Shown here one piece after another: positions 19,901-26,747 of a stretch of DNA of 30,707 bases. The stretch's first letter is position 1. Each line of letters begins with the position of its first letter. A program made the translations under genes and the position numbers. The notes beneath the pieces were generated by a model that did not search any database, had not been told where the DNA came from, and was given only the letters and a program-made list of their open reading frames with translations. The stretch comes from Priapulus caudatus (Eukaryota > Priapulida > Priapulimorpha > Priapulimorphida > Priapulidae), in the NCBI RefSeq assembly GCF_000485595.1, contig NW_014577732.1:61074-91780 (forward strand). Direction: 5' to 3'.

Positions 19901-22900
19901 ACCTCTCCCTTATGGTGGTGACCTCTCCCATGGTGGTGACCTCTCCCCAAATGTTCGGTGACCTCTCCTTTGGGCGGTGGACCTTCTCGTGGCTACTCTT
20001 GTGGCGGTGACCTCTGCCTTGTGGCGGTGACCTCTCCTTGTGGCGGTGACCTCTTCCACTTGTGGCGGTGACGCTTCTCTTGGTGGCGGTGACCTCTCCT
20101 TGTTGGCGGTGACCATCCTCCCTCGTGGCGGTGACCTCTCTCGTGGCGGTGACATCCATAAGCTATCCCTCGTGGCGGTGACCTCTCGCCTTGATGGTGG
20201 TGACGCCTGCCCTTGTGGCGGTGACCCCTTCCCTCGGGCGGTGACCTCTTCTCGTGGCGGGACCTCTTCCTCGTGGCGGTGACCTCTCCCTCGTGGCGGT
20301 GAGCTCTTGCACTTGTGGGTTGGTCGACCTCCTTGCTCCTTGCTGTGCGGTGACCCTTCCTAGACCGGTGAGTCTCCCTAGGGTGACACCTCCCTCGCGC
20401 CGGTGACCTCATCCCGCATGGTGGTGAACTCTCCTCTCGCGTCGTGACCTCCCTCGCGCGGTGACCTCTCCTCTCGCGTCGGTGACCTCTCGCTCTGCGT
20501 GCGTAGGGCCAGTGTTACGCCACCCGCTGGAGAACAGCAGTGAGGAGGTGGTGGTGGTGATGGCGGGAGCGGAGGCTGCAGCTGCAACGTCCCTGCCTAA
20601 CACGCCCTCCAATCCTAACCCATTCCTCAGCCCGGCGAACGCGGCGGCAGGCAAGCAGGCGAGAGCTGCGGTGCAGGTGACAACAGCAACGAAGGACACA
20701 AAGGTAAGCAGGGAAGGTAGTAAGAGCTGTAGAGGTACATACAATGGCTAGCAGAGACTTGGTATTGTGTGGAAAGCACTCTCATGCGGTAGTAGCCAAA
20801 GCGAGCCATCGATGTAAGATATTTGCTATCACGGGTTGATGTGGCATGCTAACAAGCTCGGATTTCAATAAGATTTAATCCGTTGTCGTGTGGCATTATT
20901 AGGTAAGGGAGATGGTAGACTTAACCAAGAAGGGAAAGAGTGGGGCAAACAGATCTGAAGCAGAGGTGGGAGGAAGGAGGCCAGAGATCAGCAGAAGCAA
21001 GCGGGACTCATTCTTCAAAAATCTCTTACCCCAAAAGTCGATATCTAGAGAGGTATACATTGCACTACGTACGCACACAGTCATCTATTGTGATGGTACA
21101 GACATGTGTATGGTGGCCTAGACTGCATAAGGAAAATTTAAAAAAATTAAAAATTAAAATTAAATAAAATGAAAATGAAATGAAAATGAAAAAAAAATAA
21201 TAATAAAAATGAAATGAAAATGAAATAAAAATGAAATGCAAATAAAAAAATGAAAAAATGAAATGAAATGAAAATGAAACAAAATTGAAATGTTTTCACA
21301 GTGGCCTATCGCTGCCATAGACTGGTACTCACTCCCACCTCGATACCCATCGAGTAACTAAGCCGAGAGGTGGGACCGGGTACCAGTCTATGGCAGCGAT
21401 AGGCCACTGTGAAAAACATTTCAATTTTGTTTCATTTTCATTTCATTTTCACAGTGGCCTATCGCTGCCATAGCCCACAATGCACTCTGTTACCATCAGA
21501 CCACAATGCAGGAGGCTGGTGGAGAAGGAGGAAGGGGAGAAGGGAGAAGGTGGTAGAGAAGGAGGAGGGGAGAAGGGAGAAGGTGGTGGAGAAGGAGGAG
21601 GGGGAGAAGGGAGAAGGTGGTGGAGAAGGAGGAGGGGAGAAGCTGGTGGAGAAGGAGGAGGGGAGAAGGAGAAGGTGGTGGAGGAGGGGGAGAAGCTGGT
21701 GGAGAAGGAGGAGGGGAGAAGCTGGTGGAGAAGGAGGAAGGGGAGAAGGAGGGGAGAAGGGAGCTGGTGGAGGAGGAGGGGAGAAGGGAGAAACTGTGGA
21801 GAAGGAGGAGGTAGAAGCTGGTGGAGAAGGAGGAGGGGAGAAAGGAGAAGTGGTGCAGAAGAGGAGGGGAGAAGCTGGTGGAGAAAGAGGGGGAGAAGGG
21901 AGAAGGTGGTGGAGGAGGGGGAGAAGCTGGTGGAAAGGAGGAGGGAGAAGCTGGTGGAGAAGGAGGAAGGGAAGAAGGAGGGGGAGAAGGAGGTGTGAGG
22001 AGGAGGGGGAGAAGGGAGCTGGTGGAGGAGGAGGGGGAGAAGGGAGCTGGTGGAGGAGGGGGAGAAAGGGAGAAGGGGAAAAGGAAGGGGAGAAGGGGAA
22101 AAGGAAGGGGAGAAGGGAGCTGGTGGAGGAGAAGGGGAGAAGGGAGAAGGTTGTAGAGGAGGGGGAGAAGCTGGTGGAGAAGGAGGAAGGGGAGAAGGGA
22201 GAAGGTGGTGGAGAAGGAGAAGGGGAGAAGCTGGTGGAGGAAGAGGGGGAGAAGCTGGTGGAGAAGGAGGAAAGGGAGAAGGATGGGGAGAAACTGCTGG
22301 AGAAGGAGGAGGGGGAGAAGGGAGAAGCTGGTGGAGAAGGAGGAGAAGCTGGTGGAGAAGGAAGAGGGGGAGAAGCTGGTGGAGAAGGAGGAACCTTCGA
22401 CCAGCTTTTCCCCCTTCTCCTTCTCCACCAGCTTCTCCCTTCTCTCCCCTCCTTCTCCACCAGCTCCCTTCTCCCCCTTCTTCTCTCCTTCCTCCTTCTC
22501 CACCAGCTTCTGCCCCTCCTCCTTTTCCACCAGCTTCTCCCCCTCCTCCACCACTCTCTCTTCTCCCTGCCTCCTTCTCCACCAGCTTCTGCATCACCTT
22601 CTTCTTTCTCCCCCTCCTCCTTCTCCACCAGCTTCTCCCCTCCTCCTTCTCCACCAGCTTCTCCCTTCTCCCGCTCCTCCTCCACCAGCTCCTTTTCCCC
22701 TCTTCTCCCCTTCCGTCCTTCTCCACCAGCTTCTCCCCCTCCTCCTTCTCCACCAGCTTCTCCCCCTCCTCCACCACCTTCTCCCTTCTCCCCCTCCTCC
22801 ACCACCTTCTCCCTTCTCCCCCTCCTCCTTCTCCACCAGCTTCTCCCCTCCTCCTTCTCCACCACCTTCTCCCTTCTCCCCCTCCTCCTTCTCCCCCTCC

Positions 22901-25110
22901 TCTTTCTCCACCACCTTCTCCCTTCTCCCCTCCTCCTTCTCTACCACCTTCTCCCTTCTCCCCTTCCTCCTTCTCCACCAGCCTCCTGCATTGTGGTCTG
23001 ATGGTAACAGAGTGCATTGTGGGCTATGGCAGCGATAGGCCACTGTGAAAATGAAATGAAAATGAAACAAAATTGAAATGTTTTTCACAGTGGCCTATCG
23101 TGGCATAGACTGGTACGGTCCCACCTCTCGTTAGTTACTCGATGGGTATCGAGGTGGGAGTGAGTACCAGTCTATGGCAGCGATAGGCCACTGTGAAAAA
23201 CATTTCAATTTTGTTTCATTTTCATTTCATTTTCATTTTTTATATTTTTTTATTTGCATTTCATTTTTATTTCATTTTCATTTCATTTTCTTTTTTTTTT
23301 TCATTTTCATTTCATTTTCATTTTATTTAATTTTTTAATTTTCCTTATGGCAGTCCTAGGCCACCATACATGTGTACCACAGAGCCTAAAATATACTGTG
23401 AACTAGTGGCCCTTTGTCGTGAATATCGTCTTCGTATCTTGACTTTTTGGTGGTTGTAAGGGTGGTTAGATTTGTTGTGATAGCTGGATAACATCTGGTT
23501 TACAACATTTACAGGAAATGGAGGAGATCGGTAGAGATCTGGAATACCTACAGTCACGTCTCACTAGCTTTCAAACCATGTGCTCCTACTGTGCTACCAT
23601 GATGGACACCAATATCGGTACATAGCCATCAGAACTATTCTTTGGTAGATTTTCTTTAGTATGAATTAGATGAATTCATCTTATAAAGTCAAAATAGAAT
23701 GGCAGGAGTGAGTGGTAGTTTTTAAGCATATATTGAAGCATATGAATTGAATATTATTTTATTATTATTTTAAATATATATTGAAACATCTATTTTAAAC
23801 ATAAATTATTGAAGTAGTAATGCACATATATTATAGAGATGCTATAAATACACTGTGCGGTCGTGATTGATGTACACGGATGGATGGTTTTGTAATCCCC
23901 GTTCTTGTCGTTCGTTTCAGAACTACTTCAGCAGACGATGCTTCAGCGAGAGTTGCCGCTGGAAGACGACATGTACATAGGCCTGGCTGGACTGAAGCAG
24001 GTATGTGCACGCACACTTGTTTCATCGTACTTCGACGTCGTTCAGTCTATATCCCATCACTATTTGTCAGTGCCTCTTGGTTGCTATTGGAGTCCACACT
24101 TGGTAGCACACAATGAAACTAAATGAGACATTGACATAGCTGTCACAGCTAGCGTTCTTTTTATTCAAATGGCGTTGGAAATAGTGACGGATATCCGGTA
24201 AAGATCTCAAGGTGGAAATGCACTAGAGTGGACAGCTTGATTCCGTGTAGACAAACGAGGTCGACATTAATATTTCCAGATTTATGTAGATTTATTTTGA
24301 AATCATTGCTCAAAAATGCACAATCTGAAAAAAATATATAGCAAAATATAGTCTCACCTCATAGCAGATATATTACTGATTACACCAACTTTAAAAAAAC
24401 CATAAATTTATGCTGTTATAGCATAGAAAATTGGAATTGAACACGACGTAACACCATGACATTTTTGATTATAGCGACAATTAGACAAATACCCTAAATA
24501 AAAACATTACATCTTGCCTTGTCATGCTCTGTAGGTGAGGGACATGCTAAAGGGAACGCTAGGCTTCACTAGCAGCGTGGTCGCTACGGAAGCAGCGCCA
24601 CCTATCAACGACCGTAACGAGGGACAGCCGTCCGACGGCAGACGACAGGACGAGGTCGCCGGCGATGCGACGTTAACGAGCATCTCGCACGGAGGCAGCG
24701 ACGTCACTAACGATGGGGAAGGCATCGTTGCCGCGGACGATGGGGAGGGCGTCGTTGCCACGGACGACGGAGAGGGCGTCGTTGACGCAGACGACGGGGA
24801 GGGCATGGTTGCCGCGGACGACGGGGAGGGCGTCGTTGACGCGGACGACGAGGAGGGCATCGTTGCTGTGGACGACGGGGAGGATGCCGTCGTGGCGGCG
24901 GCTGTGACTCGCACACTCGGCAGCAAGAAAACAGAAGCGGATATTGAGCGGGATGTTCGGATGCCGGGTAGCGAGGATGAGAAAGGTCGGCCATCGCGCG
25001 ATGACGGCGACAGCACGGGGAGCGGGTCGTCCGACAATATACCCTTCGACGCCATGCAGCCGATGCAAACGTCTGCTAGTTTGCCAAAGTCGGCCTGCCG
25101 GAAGCTCTGA
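7762..25110 (+). CDS. TBC1D5: TBC1D5 RabGAP, complete gene of 17 coding exons (825 aa)
   Basis: GTPase-activating protein for Rab7-type GTPases; in animals TBC1D5 binds retromer (VPS29/VPS35) on endosomes and controls recycling and autophagy. Coding exons: 7822-7901, 13058-13166, 13419-13508, 14145-14284, 14639-14741, 15114-15202, 15571-15621, 15967-16036, 16593-16762, 17201-17343, 17849-17955, 18516-18735, 20507-20703, 20903-21052, 23515-23617, 23921-24000, 24535-25110. All junctions are GT-AG, phases agree, and lengths total 2478 nt. The TBC domain spans about residues 40-350, with Arg finger R139 (IKQDVRRT) and Gln finger Q174 (YKQ). Human TBC1D5 is about 795 aa. The loop NHPLSQSENSPW resembles the human insertion that contacts VPS29. 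The 5' UTR begins at the acceptor at 7762; the ATG at 7822 has G at -3 and +4. The C-terminal acidic repeat is lineage-specific. No break seen, so the gene is probably functional. Confidence 0.95.
7902..8310 (+). other. TBC1D5 intron 1, part before the LTR element
   Basis: AT-rich non-coding sequence with short A and T runs near 7980-8010; no gene or repeat recognised. Confidence 0.6.
8311..8507 (+). repeat. 5' LTR of copy 2
   Basis: Starts TGTGATGTCCAGCCC and ends AACGTTACA. Contains AATAAA at 8404-8409 as a probable polyadenylation signal. Matches the 3' LTR apart from a few substitutions and single-base indels. Confidence 0.93.
8509..8526 (+). promoter_or_regulatory. Primer-binding site for tRNA-Ser(GCU)
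   Basis: TGGCGACGAGGATGGGAT begins one base after the LTR. It is complementary to the 3' end of animal tRNA-Ser(GCU), which ends ATCCCATCCTCGTCG plus CCA (from memory), giving 18 matched bases. Mag-type Ty3/gypsy elements are known to use tRNA-Ser. Confidence 0.85.
8559..9416 (+). pseudogene. gag remnant with CCHC-type zinc knuckle (copy 2)
   Basis: ATG at 8559 (preceded by GTGAAA) opens a frame that stops at 8685-8687. Capsid-like sequence resumes in another frame at 9021-9416. That frame ends with the nucleocapsid, CRNCGGQWPH and CPAWGQACRSCGK, resembling paired CCHC-like knuckles; the second one loses its His through a one-base deletion relative to copy 3. Coat protein precursor of the element; not functional here. 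Confidence 0.8.
9417..11085 (+). pseudogene. Protease, RT and RNase H remnant of pol (copy 2)
   Basis: The protease active-site region (near 9522-9535) is scrambled relative to the DSGAS of copy 3. RT blocks are visible: CIDMRCANTAL (10059), FSKLDLNQGYNQLELDEASR (10159 on), LNFGICSAADVFQEAI and NLSDDILVF, the catalytic DD motif (about 10351-10376). RNase H begins with HVDASPVG near 10796 and stops at the TAG at 11083-11085. Frameshifts occur near 10000, 10050, 10100 and 10530. Confidence 0.85.
11170..12584 (+). pseudogene. Integrase and acidic tail remnant of pol (copy 2)
   Basis: The HHCC domain (HVGHQGMVKTKALI, 11480 on) is broken at its last cysteines by one base. The catalytic core continues in two further frames (STDFG near 11660; PLANAEAERFMK near 11915). 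From 11910 one frame stays open to a TAG at 12582-12584 and includes the tail SSDEEEEELG. Integrates the cDNA in intact relatives; inactive here. Confidence 0.85.
12601..12609 (+). promoter_or_regulatory. Polypurine tract of copy 2
   Basis: GGGGAGGAA directly abuts the TGT of the 3' LTR, the expected plus-strand primer position. Confidence 0.85.
12610..12807 (+). repeat. 3' LTR of copy 2
   Basis: Starts TGTGATGTCC, ends AACATTACA. 198 bp, one longer than the 5' LTR. The following sequence CTTTAATATCTGC occurs again about 26 bp downstream. Confidence 0.93.
12880..12993. repeat. 18-bp minisatellite beside the 3' LTR
   Basis: Unit CATGTATTTCATGTACAG repeats from 12880 at 18-bp steps (12898, 12916, 12934, 12952) with decay toward the end. 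Intron 1 of TBC1D5. Confidence 0.9.
13058..13166 (+). CDS. TBC1D5: TBC1D5 exon 2: entry to TBC domain
   Basis: Encodes VEWENLFSAPGYYAELRN, then GDLRSCHFRSICWK, matching the TBC1D5-specific EW-ELF and LRSS-FRSICWK blocks. Acceptor TGTTTATTTAG, donor AAG|GTAAGA. Confidence 0.93.
13419..13508 (+). CDS. TBC1D5: TBC1D5 exon 3
   Basis: Encodes LYLSVLPEDTCEWQAETSKL and SKYTSLKKK, aligned with the LFLCVLP segment of the TBC domain. Acceptor TTTCTTTCAG, donor AAG|GTAAAA. 90 nt, phase 0 at both ends. Confidence 0.93.
13509..14144 (+). other. TBC1D5 intron 3
   Basis: Non-coding; carries an 11-G run at 13873-13883. No other structure recognised. Confidence 0.55.
14145..14284 (+). CDS. TBC1D5: TBC1D5 exon 4: retromer-contact loop and arginine finger
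   Basis: Begins FITNPRQEE, contains the loop NHPLSQSENSPWNQHF (close to the human loop reported to contact VPS29) and ends with IKQDVRRT. The arginine at residue 139 fits the IxxDxxR catalytic finger of TBC GAPs. Acceptor CTCACTTCAG, donor AAC|GTAAGG, phase 2. Confidence 0.94.
14285..14638 (+). other. TBC1D5 intron 4
   Basis: Non-coding, nothing recognised except a short GCATGC-rich patch near 14518-14550. Confidence 0.5.
14639..14741 (+). CDS. TBC1D5: TBC1D5 exon 5: glutamine finger
   Basis: Encodes FPEIRFFQTPSIQQMMVDIL followed by FCYAREYPNLDYKQ. The last codon is Gln174 of the YxQ catalytic finger, split by the intron from GMHE. Acceptor CTCTGCAG, donor CAG|GTATGC. Confidence 0.95.
14742..15113 (+). 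other. TBC1D5 intron 5
   Basis: Non-coding, AT-rich; I see no gene, repeat or RNA here. Confidence 0.5.
15114..15202 (+). CDS. TBC1D5: TBC1D5 exon 6
   Basis: Encodes GMHEVLAPLIFVIHCDQQAY then LHARDNEVL, the highly conserved GMHELLAP-VFVLHCD block. Acceptor TTTCCGCAG, donor TTAG|GTGAGT, phase 2. Confidence 0.95.
15203..15570 (+). other. TBC1D5 intron 6
   Basis: Non-coding, AT-rich with a T run near 15256; nothing recognised. Confidence 0.5.
15571..15621 (+). CDS. TBC1D5: TBC1D5 exon 7 (51-nt micro-exon)
   Basis: Encodes RDPIHFLLDPDYIEHDG, matching the L-P-YLEHDA region. Acceptor TTGATTACAG, donor GGTTT|GTGAGT. Confidence 0.92.
15622..15966 (+). other. TBC1D5 intron 7
   Basis: Non-coding, AT-rich; nothing recognised. 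It separates the 51-nt exon 7 from the 70-nt exon 8. Confidence 0.5.
15967..16036 (+). CDS. TBC1D5: TBC1D5 exon 8
   Basis: Encodes FSMFCEVMETVDPWYQTKDI then FPVR, matching the VFSQLMET-EPW segment. Acceptor CATGCGCAG was preferred because it restores phase and alignment; donor AGA|GTGAGT. Confidence 0.9.
16037..16592 (+). other. TBC1D5 intron 8
   Basis: Contains a perfect 16-bp palindrome, TAATGGGTACCCATTA (16466-16481), and two loosely similar stretches (about 16390-16412 and 16479-16502) around TGGACC. No gene seen. Confidence 0.55.
16593..16762 (+). CDS. TBC1D5: TBC1D5 exon 9
   Basis: Encodes NPSNVLVNKLNRVQDKLLKK, HDYDLYQHLEKMEIPPQIYG: the V-KVN-IQD-LLKKHD and L-IAPQIYG blocks. GC-rich, unlike the surrounding introns. 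Donor GGCAT|GTAGGT, phase 2. Confidence 0.95.
16785..17060. repeat. TCATCG/TCGTCA trinucleotide-based repeat in TBC1D5 intron 9
   Basis: Nearly pure runs of TCA, TCG, TTG and CCA triplets fill about 275 bp of the intron. Long Ser-rich and Met/Thr-rich open frames on the two strands are by-products of the triplet repeat, not genes. Confidence 0.93.
17201..17343 (+). CDS. TBC1D5: TBC1D5 exon 10: RWVRLLFGREF block
   Basis: Encodes RWVRLLFGREFPMQDLLVLW, DAIFADSMSFDLVDHMFVAM, the most conserved C-terminal part of the TBC domain. Acceptor TTTCTTGCAG, donor AAGC|GTAAGT. Confidence 0.96.
17395..17580. repeat. ~22-bp degenerate minisatellite in TBC1D5 intron 10
   Basis: Units of the type GGCACTGTCACCTGTGATAC recur about eight times with drift; the best-conserved are near 17490-17540. 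Confidence 0.85.
17849..17955 (+). CDS. TBC1D5: TBC1D5 exon 11: end of TBC domain
   Basis: Encodes LLRSDYAGCLTVLMKYPPVN then DIFYLIKRALYLRKPT, matching the Y-TCL-LLM-YP and L-KALFLRDP segments. Acceptor CCTTGTAG, donor ACG|GTATAG. Confidence 0.93.
17956..18515 (+). other. TBC1D5 intron 11
   Basis: AT-rich with a TTTAAATTTATTT stretch near 18170-18200. A 75-codon open frame at 18230-18457 has no recognisable features and is not called a gene. Confidence 0.5.
18516..18735 (+). CDS. TBC1D5: TBC1D5 exon 12: linker after TBC domain
   Basis: Encodes VYPNPKHYPGQLPGMAQPMY followed by a low-complexity Ala/Ser/Lys/Thr-rich linker. Homology is weak, but phase and the open frame fit. Acceptor CTTCGTTTCAG, donor GAGTC|GTGAGT. 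Confidence 0.85.
18846..20500. repeat. ~20-bp minisatellite filling most of TBC1D5 intron 12
   Basis: About 75-80 degenerate units of GGTGACCTCTCCCTCGTGGC over 1.65 kb. Every well-kept unit contains GTGACCTCT. Several open frames rich in RGH/RSPP on the minus strand derive from the repeat and are not genes. The array ends just before the exon 13 acceptor. Confidence 0.95.
20507..20703 (+). CDS. TBC1D5: TBC1D5 exon 13: disordered Ala/Pro/Asn-rich linker
   Basis: Encodes RPVLRHPLENSSEEVVVVMA, then an Ala-rich stretch and NTPSNPNPFLSP. The acceptor GCGTGCGTAG lies at the edge of the intron 12 minisatellite, whose last unit supplies the pyrimidine tract. Donor AAG|GTAAGC. Confidence 0.85.
20903..21052 (+). 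CDS. TBC1D5: TBC1D5 exon 14
   Basis: Encodes VREMVDLTKKGKSGANRSEA and SKRDSFFKNLLPQKSISRE; the KRDSFF-N string matches the conserved KKDSFFSN site of TBC1D5. 150 nt, phase 0. The large inverted repeat begins 43 bp after its donor. Confidence 0.88.
21262..21440. repeat. Sub-hairpin in the left arm of the large inverted repeat
   Basis: TTTTCACAGTGGCCTATCGC at 21293 and the complementary GCGATAGGCCACTGTGAAAA ending near 21415 form arms of at least 40 bp. They continue outward through CATTTCAATTTTG and inward through CATAGACTGGTAC. The loop holds a smaller hairpin CTCGAT...ATCGAG. Confidence 0.92.
23049..23230. repeat. Sub-hairpin in the right arm of the large inverted repeat
   Basis: Mirror counterpart of the left sub-hairpin, with a small deletion in one arm (CTATCGTGGCATAG near 23095) and a slightly different loop. 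The same CACAGTGGCCTATCG word occurs six times in the whole structure, in alternating orientation. Confidence 0.9.
23515..23617 (+). CDS. TBC1D5: TBC1D5 exon 15: coiled-coil and CxxCA motif
   Basis: Encodes EMEEIGRDLEYLQSRLTSFQ, TMCSYCATMMDTNI, matching the E-LE-QISFLQ and MCKYCA-VMDT segment near the TBC1D5 C-terminus. Acceptor CATTTACAG, donor ATCG|GTACAT. Confidence 0.93.
23618..23920 (+). other. TBC1D5 intron 15
   Basis: AT-rich, with ATATATTGAA-type near-repeats around 23728-23815; nothing else recognised. Confidence 0.5.
23921..24000 (+). CDS. TBC1D5: TBC1D5 exon 16
   Basis: Encodes ELLQQTMLQRELPLEDDMYI, GLAGLKQ, matching the DVILQE-L-EDQI-VSLAGLKQ block. Acceptor TTCGTTTCAG, donor CAG|GTATGT. 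Confidence 0.94.
24001..24534 (+). other. TBC1D5 intron 16
   Basis: Non-coding, AT-rich; no gene or repeat recognised. Confidence 0.5.
24535..25110 (+). CDS. TBC1D5: TBC1D5 exon 17: C-terminus with acidic 9-residue repeat, stop codon
   Basis: Begins VRDMLKGTLGF (human DILKGSLRF), then diverges. Residues 693-754 are about seven copies of a nine-residue acidic repeat of the form DDGEGVVDA. The exon continues through an acidic, Ser-rich tail to TGA at 25108-25110. I see no obvious match to the C-terminal LIR or SPLD-type endings of vertebrate TBC1D5. Confidence 0.9.
   Translation: MRDMLKGTLGFTSSVVATEAAPPINDRNEGQPSDGRRQDEVAGDATLTSISHGGSDVTNDGEGIVAADDGEGVVATDDGEGVVDADDGEGMVAADDGEGVVDADDEEGIVAVDDGEDAVVAAAVTRTLGSKKTEADIERDVRMPGSEDEKGRPSRDDGDSTGSGSSDNIPFDAMQPMQTSASLPKSACRKL
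24709..24894 (+). repeat. 27-bp coding minisatellite in TBC1D5 exon 17
   Basis: About seven units of GACGACGGGGAGGGCGTCGT-type sequence, each encoding nine residues. The unit length is a multiple of three, so copy-number changes keep the frame. Confidence 0.92.
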
Positions 25111-26636
25111 TCATCGAAAAACTAAGGAGTAACGTCATTGTTACAGACGATCCCCTCAGTATAGACTGACTGACACATCTAATGCATTAGGCTGAGTTCG
25201 AAGATGAGTGAGTGGTGCAGATGTTAATAAATGCATTCAGGTAAATGATCATGTAGGTACGAGCTATAGGTGGGCAAGCGAAGAGGCATTTGATCTGTCA
25301 GTGAATCTTTTTTTTAATTTTTAAACTGACAAAAATGGACAGCTAGGTATGTTAGAGCTTGCAGACATTTTCTATGCACTCATTTCTAGCGTTAGATAGA
25401 AAATAGTAATACATTTCATAGTAGTAGCCATACATGTGTATGGCAGTGCGATTGAACTCTAGTGCAATTGCTACTGTTATCTAGTTTGTGAAGTATAGTT
25501 GTCAATTATTGTTTCTATTGGAATTAATTACGAGAACAATCGCTTTGGGACTAACAATCCACTAGAGCCTGTTATGCACATATAGAAATCTATTCACGCA
25601 TTAGTGCAGTAAACTAATAAGAAAGATCTCGTGTAAACACAAAAATATTTACAAATGTGTATTGAACGTGGTAATAGAACGTGTGTAACGTGTGTAAAAG
25701 AACGTGGCTTATAGGGCTGATATATGGGTAAAACAGATAATTGTATGTGATTGCAAGTTAAAGCAGTGTCCAGATTACATCTGTATATCTAGTATGGAAG
25801 CAGTAATTTTCATGAGTTCCAGTGATTTAGAAAATCAAATACTTGGCGTTTTTTGTATATTTGGCATGTAGCGTGTAAATGTTGAGCATAGCATTTAGTT
25901 TTCTGCACAGAGCTGGTGTATATAGAGACACTAAGCCAGACAAGCGAGTGGGTGTAATATATTGGTGGTTCATATCGAACTGTGACAGTGAGTATTAACA
26001 CAAACATATGTACTACCTATGGTATCCAGAGTAGACAAAAGAGTATTATGTTTCTCTTTTATGTGCTCCTGCTAGTATGCATAATGTTCATGTTGTACTT
26101 AATTATTACGTGTGTGATTGTATAATAATTGTATAGCATGTCAAAGGAGTGGCACCAATTACGTTATTGATTGATGGCAAATATAGCAAATAATAATGAA
26201 ATATTTGTTATTTACAACCTTGCTCTTATAGATTTAATCACATATTTTGTACATATGTAATTTGGTTATTTTCATTATTTGCAAAATGTACACAGTGAAC
26301 TAATATTAAATGTTATTTAAAAAAATTTAAATACAAAACTAAAAAGCAGCCGATTTAAATAACCATCATATACTTAGAACATACGAAAACAATTGGCAAC
26401 GTTAACCTTCCACAATGTGTGCATTCTTCAGTACTTATACTAACTGGTGCACTATTAATATATGTTCCCACATATAACACACCCGAGTAAAATAACCTTA
26501 ACAAATATCTAGCACCACGCAAAAGGCTCTGACATAAATTGTGCTATATATAGTCATTGGACAAAGGAACTGCAAATAATAAACAATTGTACATCTTAAT
26601 CGTGCTTTTGCTAAAATTGCTTAACCTTTTGAAAGT
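25111..26636. other. TBC1D5 3' UTR and convergent intergenic region
   Basis: AT-rich sequence between the stop codons of TBC1D5 (plus) and PSPH (minus). Apart from the polyadenylation signal I see no gene or repeat; the short open frames present look random. Confidence 0.6.
25226..25231 (+). terminator. Candidate TBC1D5 polyadenylation signal
   Basis: AATAAA 116 bp after the stop codon, the first such hexamer downstream. Transcript end not proven. Confidence 0.5.
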
Positions 26637-26747
26637 TTATGCCTCCTGAAGTTCATCAATGAGCTCTTTGAAATCTGTTACGAACCACTTTGATTCCTTC
26701 TTTACCTTGTCCCTAACCTGATTTCCTCCAAACCCGATGAAAGCATC
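26637..26747 (-). CDS. PSPH: PSPH last exon with stop codon
   Basis: After the acceptor CCTTTCAG it reads DAFIGFGGNQVRDKVKKESK, WFVTDFKELIDELQEA and TAA (26639-26637), closely following the end of animal PSPH. The exon is followed by AT-rich 3' sequence. Confidence 0.95.
   Translation of the reverse strand, partial: DAFIGFGGNQVRDKVKKESKWFVTDFKELIDELQEA

Larger units (their letters stand above)
21095..23378. repeat. 2.3-kb nested inverted repeat (foldback) in TBC1D5 intron 14
   Basis: Outer arms start GGTACAGACATG... at 21095 and are mirrored to ...CATGTGTACC ending at 23378, including TATGGTGGCCTAG. Then come AAATG-type simple repeats, a sub-hairpin unit, a 50-bp unique block (CACAATGCACTCTG...), and a purine-rich core (about 21510-22393) that turns into its pyrimidine complement (about 22396-22990). 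The apex is GGAACCTTC near 22394. The left arm is ~1.3 kb and the right ~1.0 kb, differing mainly in core repeat number. Open frames of 470-530 codons on both strands are Glu/Gly/Lys or Ser/Pro/Leu low-complexity artefacts. Possibly a foldback transposon or an expanded palindrome. Confidence 0.93.

Noticed and set aside
18536-20744. Minus-strand open frames rich in RGH and RSPP
   Set aside because: Translation of the 20-bp minisatellite and of the antisense of exons 12 and 13; no start context or homology.
21409-23048. Open frames of 330-530 codons on both strands, rich in Glu/Gly/Lys/Trp or Ser/Pro/Leu
   Set aside because: They translate the purine/pyrimidine simple repeat of the inverted repeat in several frames at once, with no domain, and lie within a TBC1D5 intron.
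24522-25068. Ser/Pro-rich antisense frames over TBC1D5 exon 17
   Set aside because: Shadows of the coding minisatellite on the opposite strand.
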